Shown: piece by piece, positions 15,657 to 23,690 of the stretch
How positions within the stretch are numbered: the first letter of the stretch is position 1
Layout: each line of letters starts with the position of its first letter
Origin: a virus
Direction: 5' to 3' (one strand)
IMG/VR virus record: IMGVR_UViG_3300044626_001300
Location: 1-45,225 of that record
Length of the DNA: 45,225 bases
Translations under genes and position numbers: made by a program
Notes under the pieces: generated by a model
Seen by the model: only the letters and a program-made list of their open reading frames with translations
The model's database searches: none
What the model was told of the DNA's origin: nothing

Positions 15657-17021
15657 ATGTACCGATACTACCTCGTCGAAAACAGCCCACGCGCCAGGAT
15701 CGAGAAAGTCGAGAATCAGCTTCCTCGGGTCAAGTGGGATACTGCCTGGGTCGTGGCGGACCTCGTCGGAGGCGACAAGGCAGCGATCAAAGACGCGTGG
15801 TCGCGGGAAGCTCTCGGCGAAGCGACGGGCCTGCAGCCGCGGGACTTTTTCCCCGACGACGACAAGGTCCACAAGAACGAGAAGCTAATTCGCTGGGTCG
15901 CCGAGAAAATCAGCCCGGCAGCGTACGAGTTCCAAGAGGGTCGCAAGACGGGTAGGCAGCTTAGCGAATTTTACAACAGCCTCCAAACGGCGCTCCCGCA
16001 GATCGCGTACTGGGCCGAGAAGACGAAGCCAGACCTGTTTCGAATGTCTGCGTCGCAGGCCATCTCCCTCGCCAGCGACATGGTGGAAGACGACTTCCCT
16101 GTTCCGCAGGGCGAGGTCATCTACCGGTTTCCCGACGGCTGGACGGTGCAAGAGCTGAAAACGCCCGAGCAGGTCTACGCCGAGGGCGAGGTCATGCAGC
16201 ACTGCATGCGGGAGTCGGCGCACGGGCTGGATTTTTGCGAACGAATTGACCTCGGAGCAATTCGCCTCTTTAGCCTGCGCAACCCGCAAGGTCGTCCTGG
16301 CGTGTCGATGGAGTACGATACCAACGAGAACGCGTTCATTCAGATTTTTGCCAAGCAAAACGTGTCTCTGGGATCGTCACTACAGCAACTCCGAGATGAG
16401 GAGGTTGAGGACGAAGACGGTACGCGACGCAAGCGCTACAAAGACCCTGAGGGGCTGTGGCGGGGAATTCAAAAATACAAGCCGTACATTCGGCAGTTCA
16501 TCATCGACATGTTCGATGCTGACGCGAGTGGATTAGTGATGGCAGACGTACCTCTGCCAGCTGGGATCACGAGCGTGAGCGGCCACCTAGCCCTCACACG
16601 CTATAACCATCCGCTGCCCGCGGGGGTCACCAGCACGGATGGCGACCTCATTCTCACCCGATACAAGTACCCGCTGCCTGCGGGGCTCACGAGCGTGGGC
16701 AGCAACCTCTCCCTCAACGAATACAACCACACTTTGCCTCCAGGGCTCGCGAGCGTGGGGCGCGGACTTTCGCTCGGAGGCTACAACCACCCGCTACCAG
16801 CTGGTTTGAAGAACGTTGGGGGCAACCTCAACCTTGGAGATTACAAGCACCCGCTGCCTCCCGTTCTACGCGTAGGAGGCAAAATTATTGGCGCCAAGAA
16901 CTACCCCTACAAAATCTCCCGCCGCCGCCCCGCGCTGAAGCCCAACCGTCGCCGCACATCGCGCCCCAGCAAGTCGCGCCGCAAGACGTCACGCAGCAAG
17001 CGCAAGACCAGCAGGAGCTAA
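15657..17021 (+). CDS. PcfJ-like protein with 20-residue repeats and basic tail (copy 1)
   Basis: A 454-residue protein. Residues ~165-240 match the PcfJ family, which is common on plasmids and phages and has no established function: EGEVMQHCM (HC at 182-183), FSLRNPQGRPG, then a strand and FAKQN. From residue 299, about five and a half 20-residue repeats begin with PLPAGL and continue with a SVGG-x-L-x-L unit, like short bacterial leucine-rich repeats. The last ~35 residues are Arg/Ser/Lys-rich with three (R/K)TSR motifs. AGGAG precedes the ATG. The repeats suggest a binding surface. Confidence 0.75.
   Translation: MYRYYLVENSPRARIEKVENQLPRVKWDTAWVVADLVGGDKAAIKDAWSREALGEATGLQPRDFFPDDDKVHKNEKLIRWVAEKISPAAYEFQEGRKTGRQLSEFYNSLQTALPQIAYWAEKTKPDLFRMSASQAISLASDMVEDDFPVPQGEVIYRFPDGWTVQELKTPEQVYAEGEVMQHCMRESAHGLDFCERIDLGAIRLFSLRNPQGRPGVSMEYDTNENAFIQIFAKQNVSLGSSLQQLRDEEVEDEDGTRRKRYKDPEGLWRGIQKYKPYIRQFIIDMFDADASGLVMADVPLPAGITSVSGHLALTRYNHPLPAGVTSTDGDLILTRYKYPLPAGLTSVGSNLSLNEYNHTLPPGLASVGRGLSLGGYNHPLPAGLKNVGGNLNLGDYKHPLPPVLRVGGKIIGAKNYPYKISRRRPALKPNRRRTSRPSKSRRKTSRSKRKTSRS
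16551..16870 (+). repeat. In-frame 60-nt repeats (copy 1)
   Basis: About five 60-nt units encode 20-residue repeats with consensus PLPAGLTSVGG-x-L-x-L-x-x-YNH. Units have diverged at both synonymous and coding positions, so they are older than those in copy 2. Confidence 0.85.
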
Positions 17022-17023
17022 GC

Positions 17024-18517
17024 ATGTACCGCTACTACCTCGTCGAAAACAGCCCGCGCGACAGGATCAAGAAAGTCGAGGAGCAGCTTCCCGCAGTCAA
17101 GTGGGCGACTGCCTGGGTCGTGGCGGACACCGTCGGCGGCGACAGGGCGGCGATCTTCGACGCGTGGATGCGCGAGGCGCGTGGTAAAGAGACGGGCCTG
17201 CACCCGCGGGACTTCTTCCCCGACGACGACAAGGTCCACAAGAACGAGAAGCTAATTCGCTGGGTCGCCGAGAAGATCAGCCCGGAAGCGTACGAGGTCA
17301 GCGAGCGTCGCAAGACGTTTGAGCAGTTCCTCGGGTCTTGCGCGAAACTCGAAGGGGCGCTCCCGCAGATCGCGTACTGGGTCGAAAAGACGAAGCCAAA
17401 CCTGTTCCAGCTGTCTGCGCTGCAAGCGATCGGACTCGCCAGCGAGATGGAGGTGGAAGACGACTTCCCTGTCCCGCAGGGCGAGGTCATCTACCGGTTC
17501 CCTGACGGCTGGACGGTGCAAGAGCTGAAAACGCCCGAGCAGGTCTACGCCGAGGGCGAGGTCATGCAGCACTGCATGCGGGAGTCGGCGGACGGACCCC
17601 GGTTTTGCAAACAAATCAGCCGAGGAGATACCCGTCTCTTTAGCCTGCGGAACCCGCAGGGGCGCCCCGGCGTGTCAATACAGTACGACACCGAGAAAAA
17701 GCGCTTTGTTCAGATATTTGCCAAGCAGAACGTGTCTCTGGGATCGTCCCTACAGCAACTTCGCCACGAGGAGCGCGAGGACGAGGACGGCACGCGCCGC
17801 AAGCGGCACAAAGACCCTGAAGGGCTGTGGAGAGGGATTCAAAAATACAAGCCGTACATTCGACGATTCATCATTGACAAGTTCGATGCTGACGCGAGCG
17901 GATTAGTGATGGCAGACGCGCCTCTGCCTGATGGGCTCAAGAGCGTAAAGGGCTCCCTCTACCTCCGCGATTACAACCACCCGCTGCCTGCTGGCCTCAA
18001 GAGCGTAAATGGCGCCCTCTACCTCCTCGACTACAACCACCCGTTGCCTGCTGGGCTCAAGAGCGTGGGCGGCTACCTCTTGCTCGGCGGCTACAGCCAC
18101 CCGCTGCCCGCTGGGCTCACAAGCGTGGGTAGTGACATCTCTCTCACCAACTACGACCACCCGCTGCCCGCTGGGCTCACAAGCGTGGGGGGCAGCCTCT
18201 GGCTCGGCGGCTACAACCACCCGTTGCCCGATGGGCTCAAGATCGTGGCGGGCAACCTCAGCCTCGACGACTACCACTACCCGCTGCCCGCTGGGCTCAC
18301 AAGCGTGGGGGGCAGCCTCTGGCTCGGCGGCCGCCTGTACAACCACCCGTTGCCTGCTGGGCTACGCGTGAAAGGCGCAGTCGTTGGTGCCGAACGCTAC
18401 CCCTACGAGATCCCCGGCCGCCGCCCCGCGCTGAAGCCCAACCGTCGCCGCACATCGCGCCCCAGCAAGTCGCGCCGCAAGACGTCACGCAGCAAGCGCA
18501 AGACCAGCCGGTCCTAA
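17024..18517 (+). CDS. PcfJ-like protein with 20-residue repeats and basic tail (copy 2)
   Basis: A 497-residue paralog starting 2 nt after copy 1 ends, behind the same ribosome site. The PcfJ-like core is kept (EGEVMQHCM, FSLRNPQGRPG, FAKQN). The repeat region is longer, with about seven and a half units from residue ~300 on, one of them carrying a two-residue insertion. The basic tail with RTSR/KTSR motifs is nearly identical to that of copy 1. Differences are concentrated in the segment before the core (~85-110) and in the repeats. It overlaps the convergent M23 gene by 4 nt. Confidence 0.75.
   Translation: MYRYYLVENSPRDRIKKVEEQLPAVKWATAWVVADTVGGDRAAIFDAWMREARGKETGLHPRDFFPDDDKVHKNEKLIRWVAEKISPEAYEVSERRKTFEQFLGSCAKLEGALPQIAYWVEKTKPNLFQLSALQAIGLASEMEVEDDFPVPQGEVIYRFPDGWTVQELKTPEQVYAEGEVMQHCMRESADGPRFCKQISRGDTRLFSLRNPQGRPGVSIQYDTEKKRFVQIFAKQNVSLGSSLQQLRHEEREDEDGTRRKRHKDPEGLWRGIQKYKPYIRRFIIDKFDADASGLVMADAPLPDGLKSVKGSLYLRDYNHPLPAGLKSVNGALYLLDYNHPLPAGLKSVGGYLLLGGYSHPLPAGLTSVGSDISLTNYDHPLPAGLTSVGGSLWLGGYNHPLPDGLKIVAGNLSLDDYHYPLPAGLTSVGGSLWLGGRLYNHPLPAGLRVKGAVVGAERYPYEIPGRRPALKPNRRRTSRPSKSRRKTSRSKRKTSRS
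17921..18370 (+). repeat. In-frame 60-nt repeats (copy 2)
   Basis: Seven full units plus a partial one, with long identical stretches between units (for example those beginning near 18161 and 18281), which points to recent repeat expansion. The reading frame is preserved throughout. Confidence 0.9.
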
Positions 18518-19245
18518 CCGGCCCGCCGCCTCTTCATCCAGAAGTAACCAGCGGCCGTCACCACGCCAAAGGCCGCGACAGCGGGAAGCCAGGTCGGCGA
18601 GGACCGTGCGGCTTCTCGAAAGCCGCGCGCCGCAGACCGAGCGACTTCCTCAACTTCTTCCATCGCTCGCTCCCAGTCGATTGGCATACCCTGCCAACCT
18701 TCTCGATCAAAGAGCGCCTTCACCTTAGCGAACGGGTTCACCTTTGCGCCGTTTGGCAAACTCGCAGCGTAGTGAAGGTGAGGGCAACTTCCGCGCGCGC
18801 TCCCCGTGTCAGAGCAGAGGCCGATCACTTGGCCTGCGCGCACTTGCTGCCCCGGACGAACACGCACATCCCGCATGTGCGCGAAATAATGCGCGTGGCC
18901 ATCCTCACCATCGATCCACACGTAGTTGCCGCCGCGGTCGCTAGTCCCTGCGCCGGGCAGCTCCCTGCCTTGATAGCGCCAAGACATCTTGACGACGCCA
19001 TCGACTGGGCTGACCACTGGGGTTCCGTCGGCGCACGTGATGTCCAGGGCCCGATGCGGCTGACCACCCCGGTCCTCGTTGAAGGCGTCGTAAAGGATCG
19101 GCCGCTCTGACGGCCACTGCCTGCCTGCGGCCCTGTATCCGCCAGGGTTGGTTGGGCAAGGCGTACCCGACGATCGCATTACGCGCCGTGTCGCTTGGAA
19201 CCCGGGCGGAACCATGAGCGGGAAAACCTTCGGCGCGTAGCTCAT
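18514..19245 (-). CDS. M23 peptidase (lysostaphin-like), C-terminally membrane-anchored
   Basis: The 243-residue protein carries the M23 zinc site: His64 and Asp68 (HRALD) plus the HLH at 156-158, with HYFAHM between them. M23 enzymes cut peptide cross-bridges of peptidoglycan. There is no signal peptide. Instead the last ~25 residues form one transmembrane helix followed by KRRRAG, so the enzyme is tail-anchored. A paralog with the same start (MSYAP) and the same plan lies at 42053. It could open the cell wall at entry or exit. Its start is 6 nt from a -10 element. Confidence 0.9.
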   Translation of the reverse strand: MSYAPKVFPLMVPPGFQATRRVMRSSGTPCPTNPGGYRAAGRQWPSERPILYDAFNEDRGGQPHRALDITCADGTPVVSPVDGVVKMSWRYQGRELPGAGTSDRGGNYVWIDGEDGHAHYFAHMRDVRVRPGQQVRAGQVIGLCSDTGSARGSCPHLHYAASLPNGAKVNPFAKVKALFDREGWQGMPIDWERAMEEVEEVARSAARGFREAARSSPTWLPAVAAFGVVTAAGYFWMKRRRAG

Positions 19246-19251
19246 GGAGCG

Positions 19252-19279
19252 ATACTAGCCGAAGGGCATCCCCAAACAA
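19252..19279 (-). promoter_or_regulatory. Promoter of the M23 gene, leaderless
   Basis: On the (-) strand TTGTTT (complement of 19274-19279) lies 16 nt from TAGTAT (complement of 19252-19257), which ends 6 nt before the ATG at 19245. Confidence 0.6.
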
Positions 19280-19283
19280 GCGG

Positions 19284-19604
19284 CTACCGGCGACGAAGCA
19301 CCTCGACCTGCGTCGTCAGTCGGTCGCTGATCTGACTCGCCGTCTCCGCCTTCGCGCTCTCGCGAACGCGCTCGAACTCGTCGCCGATCTCCCTGAGAAG
19401 CTCAGACGCGTCCTTGTAGCTGAACGCGTTGACGTAGGGGATGGTGTCGATCTGACGCTCCCCAGTCTCAGAGTACGTGATGCGCGCGGATCCGACCTTG
19501 TAGCTGTAGCGTGGTACGGGCAGGGGCAGTACGTGTATGTCCACATACGCTTGGCCTCGAACTCGACGCTCCATGAACTGATACTTTAGGTTTTTGTCCG
19601 TCAT
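19284..19604 (-). CDS. Hypothetical 106-residue protein
   Basis: A beta-rich first half (many Tyr, Val, Arg) is followed by a charged helix (~65-100). AAAGGAAG precedes the ATG. No motif is recognised. It lies between the methyltransferase and the M23 gene. Confidence 0.6.
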   Translation of the reverse strand: MTDKNLKYQFMERRVRGQAYVDIHVLPLPVPRYSYKVGSARITYSETGERQIDTIPYVNAFSYKDASELLREIGDEFERVRESAKAETASQISDRLTTQVEVLRRR

Positions 19605-19707
19605 GATTCTTCCTTTGCATGGTTCTGCCTGTGTTCACGGGAGAGACCGCGTCACGGCACGCAACTCTGCCATGGCTACGCAGCTCACGCGAGCAAGCAA
19701 AGGCAGG

Positions 19708-20289
19708 CTACGTCTTCTGCGCAACAGGGAGCTGGTTGCCCCAACTGACCCAGCCAGGTCGCTCGGATCGAGCGAAAAGCTCCAGGTATGGGCCTTTCGA
19801 CCGGGACTCGATCACCGAATACGCAGCGTCAGGCTTGCGGCTGTGAACCCGCCTACCATTCTGCCTCTCGACTGGAGAGAAGAAGACCGAGGGGATGTCT
19901 CTTCGGTCCGTGTAGACATCCGGGTGCTGCCCTCGACCACGGACGCCGAACAGCATCATCTCATGCGCGCCGCGCGCGTACTGCCCGATCCCGTAGTGGA
20001 GGTCACGCGACGCGGCTTCCTTGACCTTGACCCACTGGAAGGTGCGCTTGTAGGCGAACCCCAGCTCGCCCATAAGCCATAGGCCGTCAGGCAGGAAGTT
20101 GTCTGTCACCCACAGGTACAAGTGGGCGTTCTCGTGAGGATTGAAAGGCGAGGAAAGCACCACGTCGAGAATCTTCGGCGTGGGCAGGAGAGGGTAGTGA
20201 CGCTGCGCGCCACGAACGCTCTTGCCGCCTCCGCGCTCCATCCATGGCGGATCTATAAGGGTGGTCCTGAAGAGTGGGGCAGAGTTCAT
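19708..20289 (-). CDS. MT-A70 family adenine-N6 methyltransferase
   Basis: The DPPW catalytic motif is at residues 13-16, followed by a Gly-rich loop, LYLWVTDNFL and a KxxFQWVK region typical of MT-A70 DNA methyltransferases. It transfers methyl from S-adenosylmethionine to adenine N6 in DNA. The chosen ATG (193 residues) lies after a strong hairpin; a GTG at 20322 would place the hairpin inside the gene. No restriction enzyme is adjacent, so it is an orphan that may protect phage DNA from host restriction. Confidence 0.9.
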   Translation of the reverse strand: MNSAPLFRTTLIDPPWMERGGGKSVRGAQRHYPLLPTPKILDVVLSSPFNPHENAHLYLWVTDNFLPDGLWLMGELGFAYKRTFQWVKVKEAASRDLHYGIGQYARGAHEMMLFGVRGRGQHPDVYTDRRDIPSVFFSPVERQNGRRVHSRKPDAAYSVIESRSKGPYLELFARSERPGWVSWGNQLPVAQKT

Positions 20290-20307
20290 TGACTCGACCA
20301 CCGGGCC

Positions 20308-20343
20308 GAACCCGGCAGGCACCTCTCGATGCCCGCCGGGTTC
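20308..20343 (-). terminator. Strong hairpin between the RyR-like and methyltransferase genes
   Basis: GAACCCGGC (20308-20316) pairs with GCCGGGTTC (20335-20343) and GGCA (20318-20321) with TGCC (20330-20333), leaving an 8-nt loop. No T-run follows on the (-) strand, so it may attenuate rather than end transcription. Confidence 0.55.
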
Positions 20344-20346
20344 GAC

Positions 20347-20823
20347 TCAGATCACCACGCTGTCTCCGTCAGGGAGCATGCCCTCGGAGATGCCGTTGAC
20401 ATCGCCATGGTCAGGCTTCTTCTGAGCGCGACGACCAGCGGGACGCCCCCTCTTGACGGCTTTCTTTTCAGGTCCGCGCGTGACGATCTTCAGCACGCCC
20501 AGAACGATCGCATACTCGATGCGCTGATCCGGCGACGTGTTGCTCCAATCGACGAGCGCGCAGCTTTTCTTGGTGGATGGGTCTGTCGTGTCGCCATGAG
20601 AGAAGCCCTTGTTTTGCAGGAAGCCCGTGTACCGCTCGTGAAGCCACGCGGGCATCACGTCCGGGTTACGGGTTGCAAACGAGACGAGGTCTTCCACGGC
20701 ATCGAAGATGACGCCTTCTGCCGGGCCATAGATCAGGAGCGGTTGCCGGTTGGCCACGGTCGCCAAGGTAGAGATCATCTGCCAGACCGACTCCGCAAGC
20801 GATGCGCTATTCCATTCGTTCAT
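20347..20823 (-). CDS. RyR-domain-like protein with AT-hook
   Basis: Residues ~58-112 of 158 follow the RyR repeat pattern: WLHERY, a Gly-x-x-x-Gly turn, a Lys-rich stretch, an L-V-D-W motif and a final helix. RyR domains occur in ryanodine receptors and, alone, in many phages and prokaryotic nucleotide-signalling contexts, where they are thought to bind a small ligand. After it comes a KRGRPAGRR AT-hook (~123-131) that could contact DNA. The first ~50 residues form helices of unknown role. Confidence 0.65.
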   Translation of the reverse strand: MNEWNSASLAESVWQMISTLATVANRQPLLIYGPAEGVIFDAVEDLVSFATRNPDVMPAWLHERYTGFLQNKGFSHGDTTDPSTKKSCALVDWSNTSPDQRIEYAIVLGVLKIVTRGPEKKAVKRGRPAGRRAQKKPDHGDVNGISEGMLPDGDSVVI

Positions 20824-20850
20824 GTTGATGGTTCTTTCTTTGAGTGGAGA

Positions 20851-21357
20851 TCAGTCGTTGGTCGCGAGCGAGTACTTCGTGCCCCGGGTCTTGCCGCGAC
20901 GAATGAGCTTGTTCTGCTGGTAGAGGCGCGTCACAACGCGGCGAATCGCATCAGGTCGGGCCTTGACGCCGCTGGTGATGGCTTCGACGCGCGACTCCGG
21001 CGACGACTGGAGGAACGCGATCACCTTCGCCTCCAGCTCCGAGTCATCGAAGCTGCTGACGGTCACCTTGTGAGCCTTGCGCGACGAGCCTTTCTTGCCC
21101 GCCTTGGCCTTCTTGCCCGATGCGGCGCTCGCACCAGCGAGAGGGCCGCCTCCTGTGGGCAGGCGACCGGCCGGGGCGCTTGCCGCCAGGTCTGCCGTCG
21201 TAGCACGCAGGTGCTCTTGCAAAGCCTGCCGCACCAGCGCCTCGATCGACGCAACAAAGCTACCCGACGTCTCGTTCAGCTTCTTGGCGAGATCAAACGA
21301 CGGCTTCTTCGCGGGCTTTGCAGTTGCGCTCCGCCCCTTAGAGTTCTTCTTGTTCAT
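20851..21357 (-). CDS. Winged-helix DNA-binding protein
   Basis: The 168-residue product has a Lys/Ser/Ala-rich N-terminus, one helical segment (~25-60), and a long Ala/Gly/Lys linker. A C-terminal winged helix spans ~108-165, with a recognition-helix region near ARPDAIRRVVTRLYQQ and a wing RGKTRGTKYSL. This is a plausible transcriptional regulator or nucleoid-associated protein. AGGAG lies 9 nt before the ATG. Confidence 0.75.
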   Translation of the reverse strand: MNKKNSKGRSATAKPAKKPSFDLAKKLNETSGSFVASIEALVRQALQEHLRATTADLAASAPAGRLPTGGGPLAGASAASGKKAKAGKKGSSRKAHKVTVSSFDDSELEAKVIAFLQSSPESRVEAITSGVKARPDAIRRVVTRLYQQNKLIRRGKTRGTKYSLATND

Positions 21358-21480
21358 GTACGTCTCCTACAGTACGCGCCGCTACGCAGCGCGCCTTCGA
21401 GTGGTTGTTGAGATTGCCGAAACTGCTGGTGGCAACGGAGATTGCCAGCCAATTTTCTATAACACCGAATGCTCTTGCGT

Positions 21481-21672
21481 CTAGTGCCTGCCGAGCAAAA
21501 GCGATGTCCTGCATTGAGATAGTTCCGTCAGCGCGTCCAAAAGCTCACTGCTCATAAAAACGGCAAGCCCGGTCATAAACAGCGTCATCACGAGCATGCC
21601 GATCATCGCGACCATCACAAAGATGGCCGTGCCCGATGGCTGAGCTGCGGTTTGCTGACTTGTTTCATTCAT
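21481..21672 (-). CDS. Small single-pass membrane protein
   Basis: A 63-residue protein with a polar N-terminus and one Met/Val/Leu-rich transmembrane helix (~15-40). Size and layout would fit a holin or a virion membrane protein; nothing decides between them. AGAGGA precedes the ATG. Confidence 0.65.
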   Translation of the reverse strand: MNETSQQTAAQPSGTAIFVMVAMIGMLVMTLFMTGLAVFMSSELLDALTELSQCRTSLLLGRH

Positions 21673-21708
21673 GGTGTCCTCTTTGATGAAGCTCTGGGTT
21701 CTCGCAGA

Positions 21709-21984
21709 TCACTCTGGATCGAGCGAATCCATGAGAAAAATCGGCGTGTGAGGGCCGACCCACGCGCCTGTGACGTTGAAGTCGAGGTACTCGTACGCCT
21801 CTTCCAAGCTCATGCCGTCCCGGTTCATGAGCACATCGGCCGCCTTCGTGTAGGAGTAACAGGCAAGGGTCGGCTGGCCGCAGCGGACCGCAGGGCCGAT
21901 GAAAGCCTCCTCAAAGCCGTCCGCGAGCAGTGCATCTTCGTTGTGGTCGGCCATGATGGCCGCAATTTCGTCGCGCGTCGGCAT
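21709..21984 (-). CDS. Hypothetical acidic protein
   Basis: A 91-residue acidic protein containing a GMSLEEAYEYLDFNV segment, similar in type to conserved small phage proteins that end a helix with YLDFNVTGA. Its ATG overlaps the amidase stop by one base, so it is translated with the lysis enzyme. Function unknown. Confidence 0.7.
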   Translation of the reverse strand: MPTRDEIAAIMADHNEDALLADGFEEAFIGPAVRCGQPTLACYSYTKAADVLMNRDGMSLEEAYEYLDFNVTGAWVGPHTPIFLMDSLDPE

Positions 21985-22850
21985 CAGTAAGGCCCCACTC
22001 CACCGTCAGGCTGCCATTCGACCGGGATCGTCCTGCCGTCACCCCATGTACGCGCGGGCTGGGTCTTCAGCCCGAGCACCGGGACGGCGTAGGCGAGCAC
22101 GACTTCCTGCCAAAGCGCTTGCCCAGGGTCGCTTCGGCGCGTGGCCGAGGACTGACGGTGCGCCCAGATGAACTCGATGGGCATCCCTTCGGTGCGCCCC
22201 TTTTCAACTGCGTATCGAACCGCGTCGCGTGCCGCATTGATGAGCCGCGAAGACGGCATCACACAGCCGGGAGAGACAAGCCCTGGGTAGACGCCTTCGC
22301 ACTCGATGCCGAGCGACTCCTCGTTCGCCGAGTTCGCTTGGTACACGTACCACTTGAGCGGGTTGGGTTGCACCGCGTGACCGCACTGGATGTCGGCGCC
22401 CTTGCCGTCGAAGGCAATGAGGTGGCAAGCGACGTTCAGGCTGCGATTGTGAAGGGCAGCGTGCCGATCTCCAAGCGCCGCGGTCACTTGCTGGCTCGAA
22501 ACGCCGTACCAGACGCCTGTTTGGTGCATCATGATGCCGCGCACGACCGAAGGATCGCGCACGACGACCTTGCCGCCCGACATCTTGAACTTGCTGGTGT
22601 CGGCAGGCGGGTTCGTCTGCTTCGACGTGAGGTCTACAATCTTCGTCGGGTCTTGCATAAGTGCCTCCACCACGGCAGGGGGCACTTCCGGTGCCCACGG
22701 TAGCTGCGAGTCCTTCGCATAGGCTTGCAGGCCGGTCCACGTCTCGTCGCCGAGCACGCCATCCGCGCCGTAGCGCGGCAAGGGATACCCCGCGGCCATG
22801 AGCCGCTGCTGAAGGTCTTTGACTTGAGATCCTCGGTCTCCGTATCTCAT
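21984..22850 (-). CDS. N-acetylmuramoyl-L-alanine amidase with peptidoglycan-binding domain
   Basis: Residues 1-65 of 288 form a PG_binding_1-type domain (GDRGSQVKDLQQRL, DGVLGDETW). Residues ~100-245 are an Amidase_2-type domain with zinc ligands His109, probably His231, and Asp241 in a HRQ...RSDPG context; His143 lies in between. It hydrolyses the bond between muramic acid and L-Ala of peptidoglycan and is the most conventional endolysin here. There is no signal peptide, so release needs a holin or membrane damage. It is embedded in a chain of overlapping small genes. Confidence 0.9.
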   Translation of the reverse strand: MRYGDRGSQVKDLQQRLMAAGYPLPRYGADGVLGDETWTGLQAYAKDSQLPWAPEVPPAVVEALMQDPTKIVDLTSKQTNPPADTSKFKMSGGKVVVRDPSVVRGIMMHQTGVWYGVSSQQVTAALGDRHAALHNRSLNVACHLIAFDGKGADIQCGHAVQPNPLKWYVYQANSANEESLGIECEGVYPGLVSPGCVMPSSRLINAARDAVRYAVEKGRTEGMPIEFIWAHRQSSATRRSDPGQALWQEVVLAYAVPVLGLKTQPARTWGDGRTIPVEWQPDGGVGPY

Positions 22851-23095
22851 ACGCCCTCGTCGCTCCTGCTTCCGGGCAGGTAGTCCTGGAGCACTTCCTT
22901 TGCGTCGTCGCGTGCTTCGAGCATGGCGCGCATGTCGTGCCCGTTGTTAGGTTGAATGCCTACCCAGCGGAGCACCCCAAAGAGCGCCCGCCGTGCATCT
23001 GCCCGTTGATTTCGCAGCTGATCGATTTGATCGCGCAGCCGTTCTTCAACGCCCTTCCCCTTGCTCTCTCGCGACTCCGTTTTCACCGCGCGCAT
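22847..23095 (-). CDS. Hypothetical helical protein next to amidase
   Basis: An 82-residue, strongly charged helical protein (likely coiled coil at ~10-40). It overlaps the amidase start (ATGA) and its own start overlaps the stop of a small membrane protein (TGATG). Position suggests a lysis accessory role, which is unproven. Confidence 0.65.
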   Translation of the reverse strand: MRAVKTESRESKGKGVEERLRDQIDQLRNQRADARRALFGVLRWVGIQPNNGHDMRAMLEARDDAKEVLQDYLPGSRSDEGV

Positions 23096-23256
23096 CAGTC
23101 CTTCCCGCCTTCCTTGTCTTTCGGCCCAAACACGAGGTTCAGCACGAAATCCAGTATCGACCCCACGACCGACCAGAAGAGGAACACTGGAAACAGCAGC
23201 ACATCCGGCGCGAAGATGGCCATGATCAAGATGACCAGTCCTACCGCGTCGATCAT
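23095..23256 (-). CDS. Small membrane protein (53 aa), paralog of 24094-24240
   Basis: From the ATG overlapping the previous stop (ATGA at 23253-23256), the product is almost entirely hydrophobic. It has a GLVILIMAIFAPDVLL helix, a short turn and a second hydrophobic stretch, ending in a Lys/Gly/Asp tail. It aligns along its length with the 48-residue protein at 24094 (shared GLVIL, AP(D/E)VLL, final GGDxK-type tail). Both are in the lysis-gene operon, so holin-like activity is plausible. Confidence 0.65.
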   Translation of the reverse strand: MIDAVGLVILIMAIFAPDVLLFPVFLFWSVVGSILDFVLNLVFGPKDKEGGKD

Positions 23257-23678
23257 CGTGAAGCTGCCTGCCCGATAGCTTCGGCAGCCTGGTCTACGGC
23301 CACCTGCCAGTCGTGCCCGCCGGTCCACGACGCGTCGCGCGACAAGAGGAGAGCCCGGATCGCCGTCCGCAGCGAACCGATCTCTTTCCGCAGTCGCGTA
23401 ACCTCAAGCTCGTGGTCGTCTTTCTCGGCCGTAAGCTCAAAGACCTCGCGCAGGAGCTGCCGGTTCTTCACGACGATCTCGCGGACGCACATGTACCGCG
23501 TGAGCAGGCCGATGTACGAGCACGAGGTCTCCTTGCCGGTACTGCGGCATCGGTGCCGCGCCGCGTCCTCGCCGCGCGAGACGTAGACGACCTCGCCCAC
23601 GTAGTCCGTGCCGTCAGACGGCACGATGATGTCCCCCACCTGGAAGTGGGCGACGTCCTCCATGATACCTACTTGCAT
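23253..23678 (-). CDS. Hypothetical protein with coiled coil
   Basis: A 141-residue protein whose first ~50 residues are beta-rich (SH3- or KOW-like in appearance: FQVGDIIVPSDG...GEVVYV). It then has a Glu/Leu/Arg coiled coil (~75-105) and an Ala-rich end. AAAGGAGG precedes the ATG. It heads the distal half of the lysis operon, behind duplicated promoter-like repeats. Confidence 0.65.
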   Translation of the reverse strand: MQVGIMEDVAHFQVGDIIVPSDGTDYVGEVVYVSRGEDAARHRCRSTGKETSCSYIGLLTRYMCVREIVVKNRQLLREVFELTAEKDDHELEVTRLRKEIGSLRTAIRALLLSRDASWTGGHDWQVAVDQAAEAIGQAASR

Positions 23679-23690
23679 TGAGAGCCTCCT

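Larger units (their letters stand above)
15638..18517 (+). repeat. Tandem gene duplication (two units)
   Basis: Unit 1 begins with AGACCAGCAGGAGCTAAGC (15638-15656) directly before an ATG. The same 19 bases recur at 17005-17023 before the second ATG. The two coding sequences that follow are closely similar over ~300 codons and again over their basic 3' ends, but differ in the number of internal 60-nt repeats. Unequal crossing-over is the simplest explanation. Confidence 0.9.

Noticed and set aside
17921-18370. Regularly spaced repeats looking like a CRISPR array or tandem satellite
   Set aside because: The 60-nt units are in frame, encode a conserved 20-residue pattern and lack spacer/repeat alternation. 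They are coding repeats.
15657-18517. Possible diversity-generating retroelement (repeated template/variable regions)
   Set aside because: No reverse transcriptase is visible in the window, and differences are not limited to adenines.
19708-20289. Restriction-modification system
   Set aside because: Only the MT-A70 methyltransferase is present. The HNH enzyme at 6849 is a homing-type protein far away in another operon.
20329-21411. 360-codon (+) ORF across two (-) genes
   Set aside because: It is antisense to the RyR-like and winged-helix genes, which have recognisable domains and ribosome sites.
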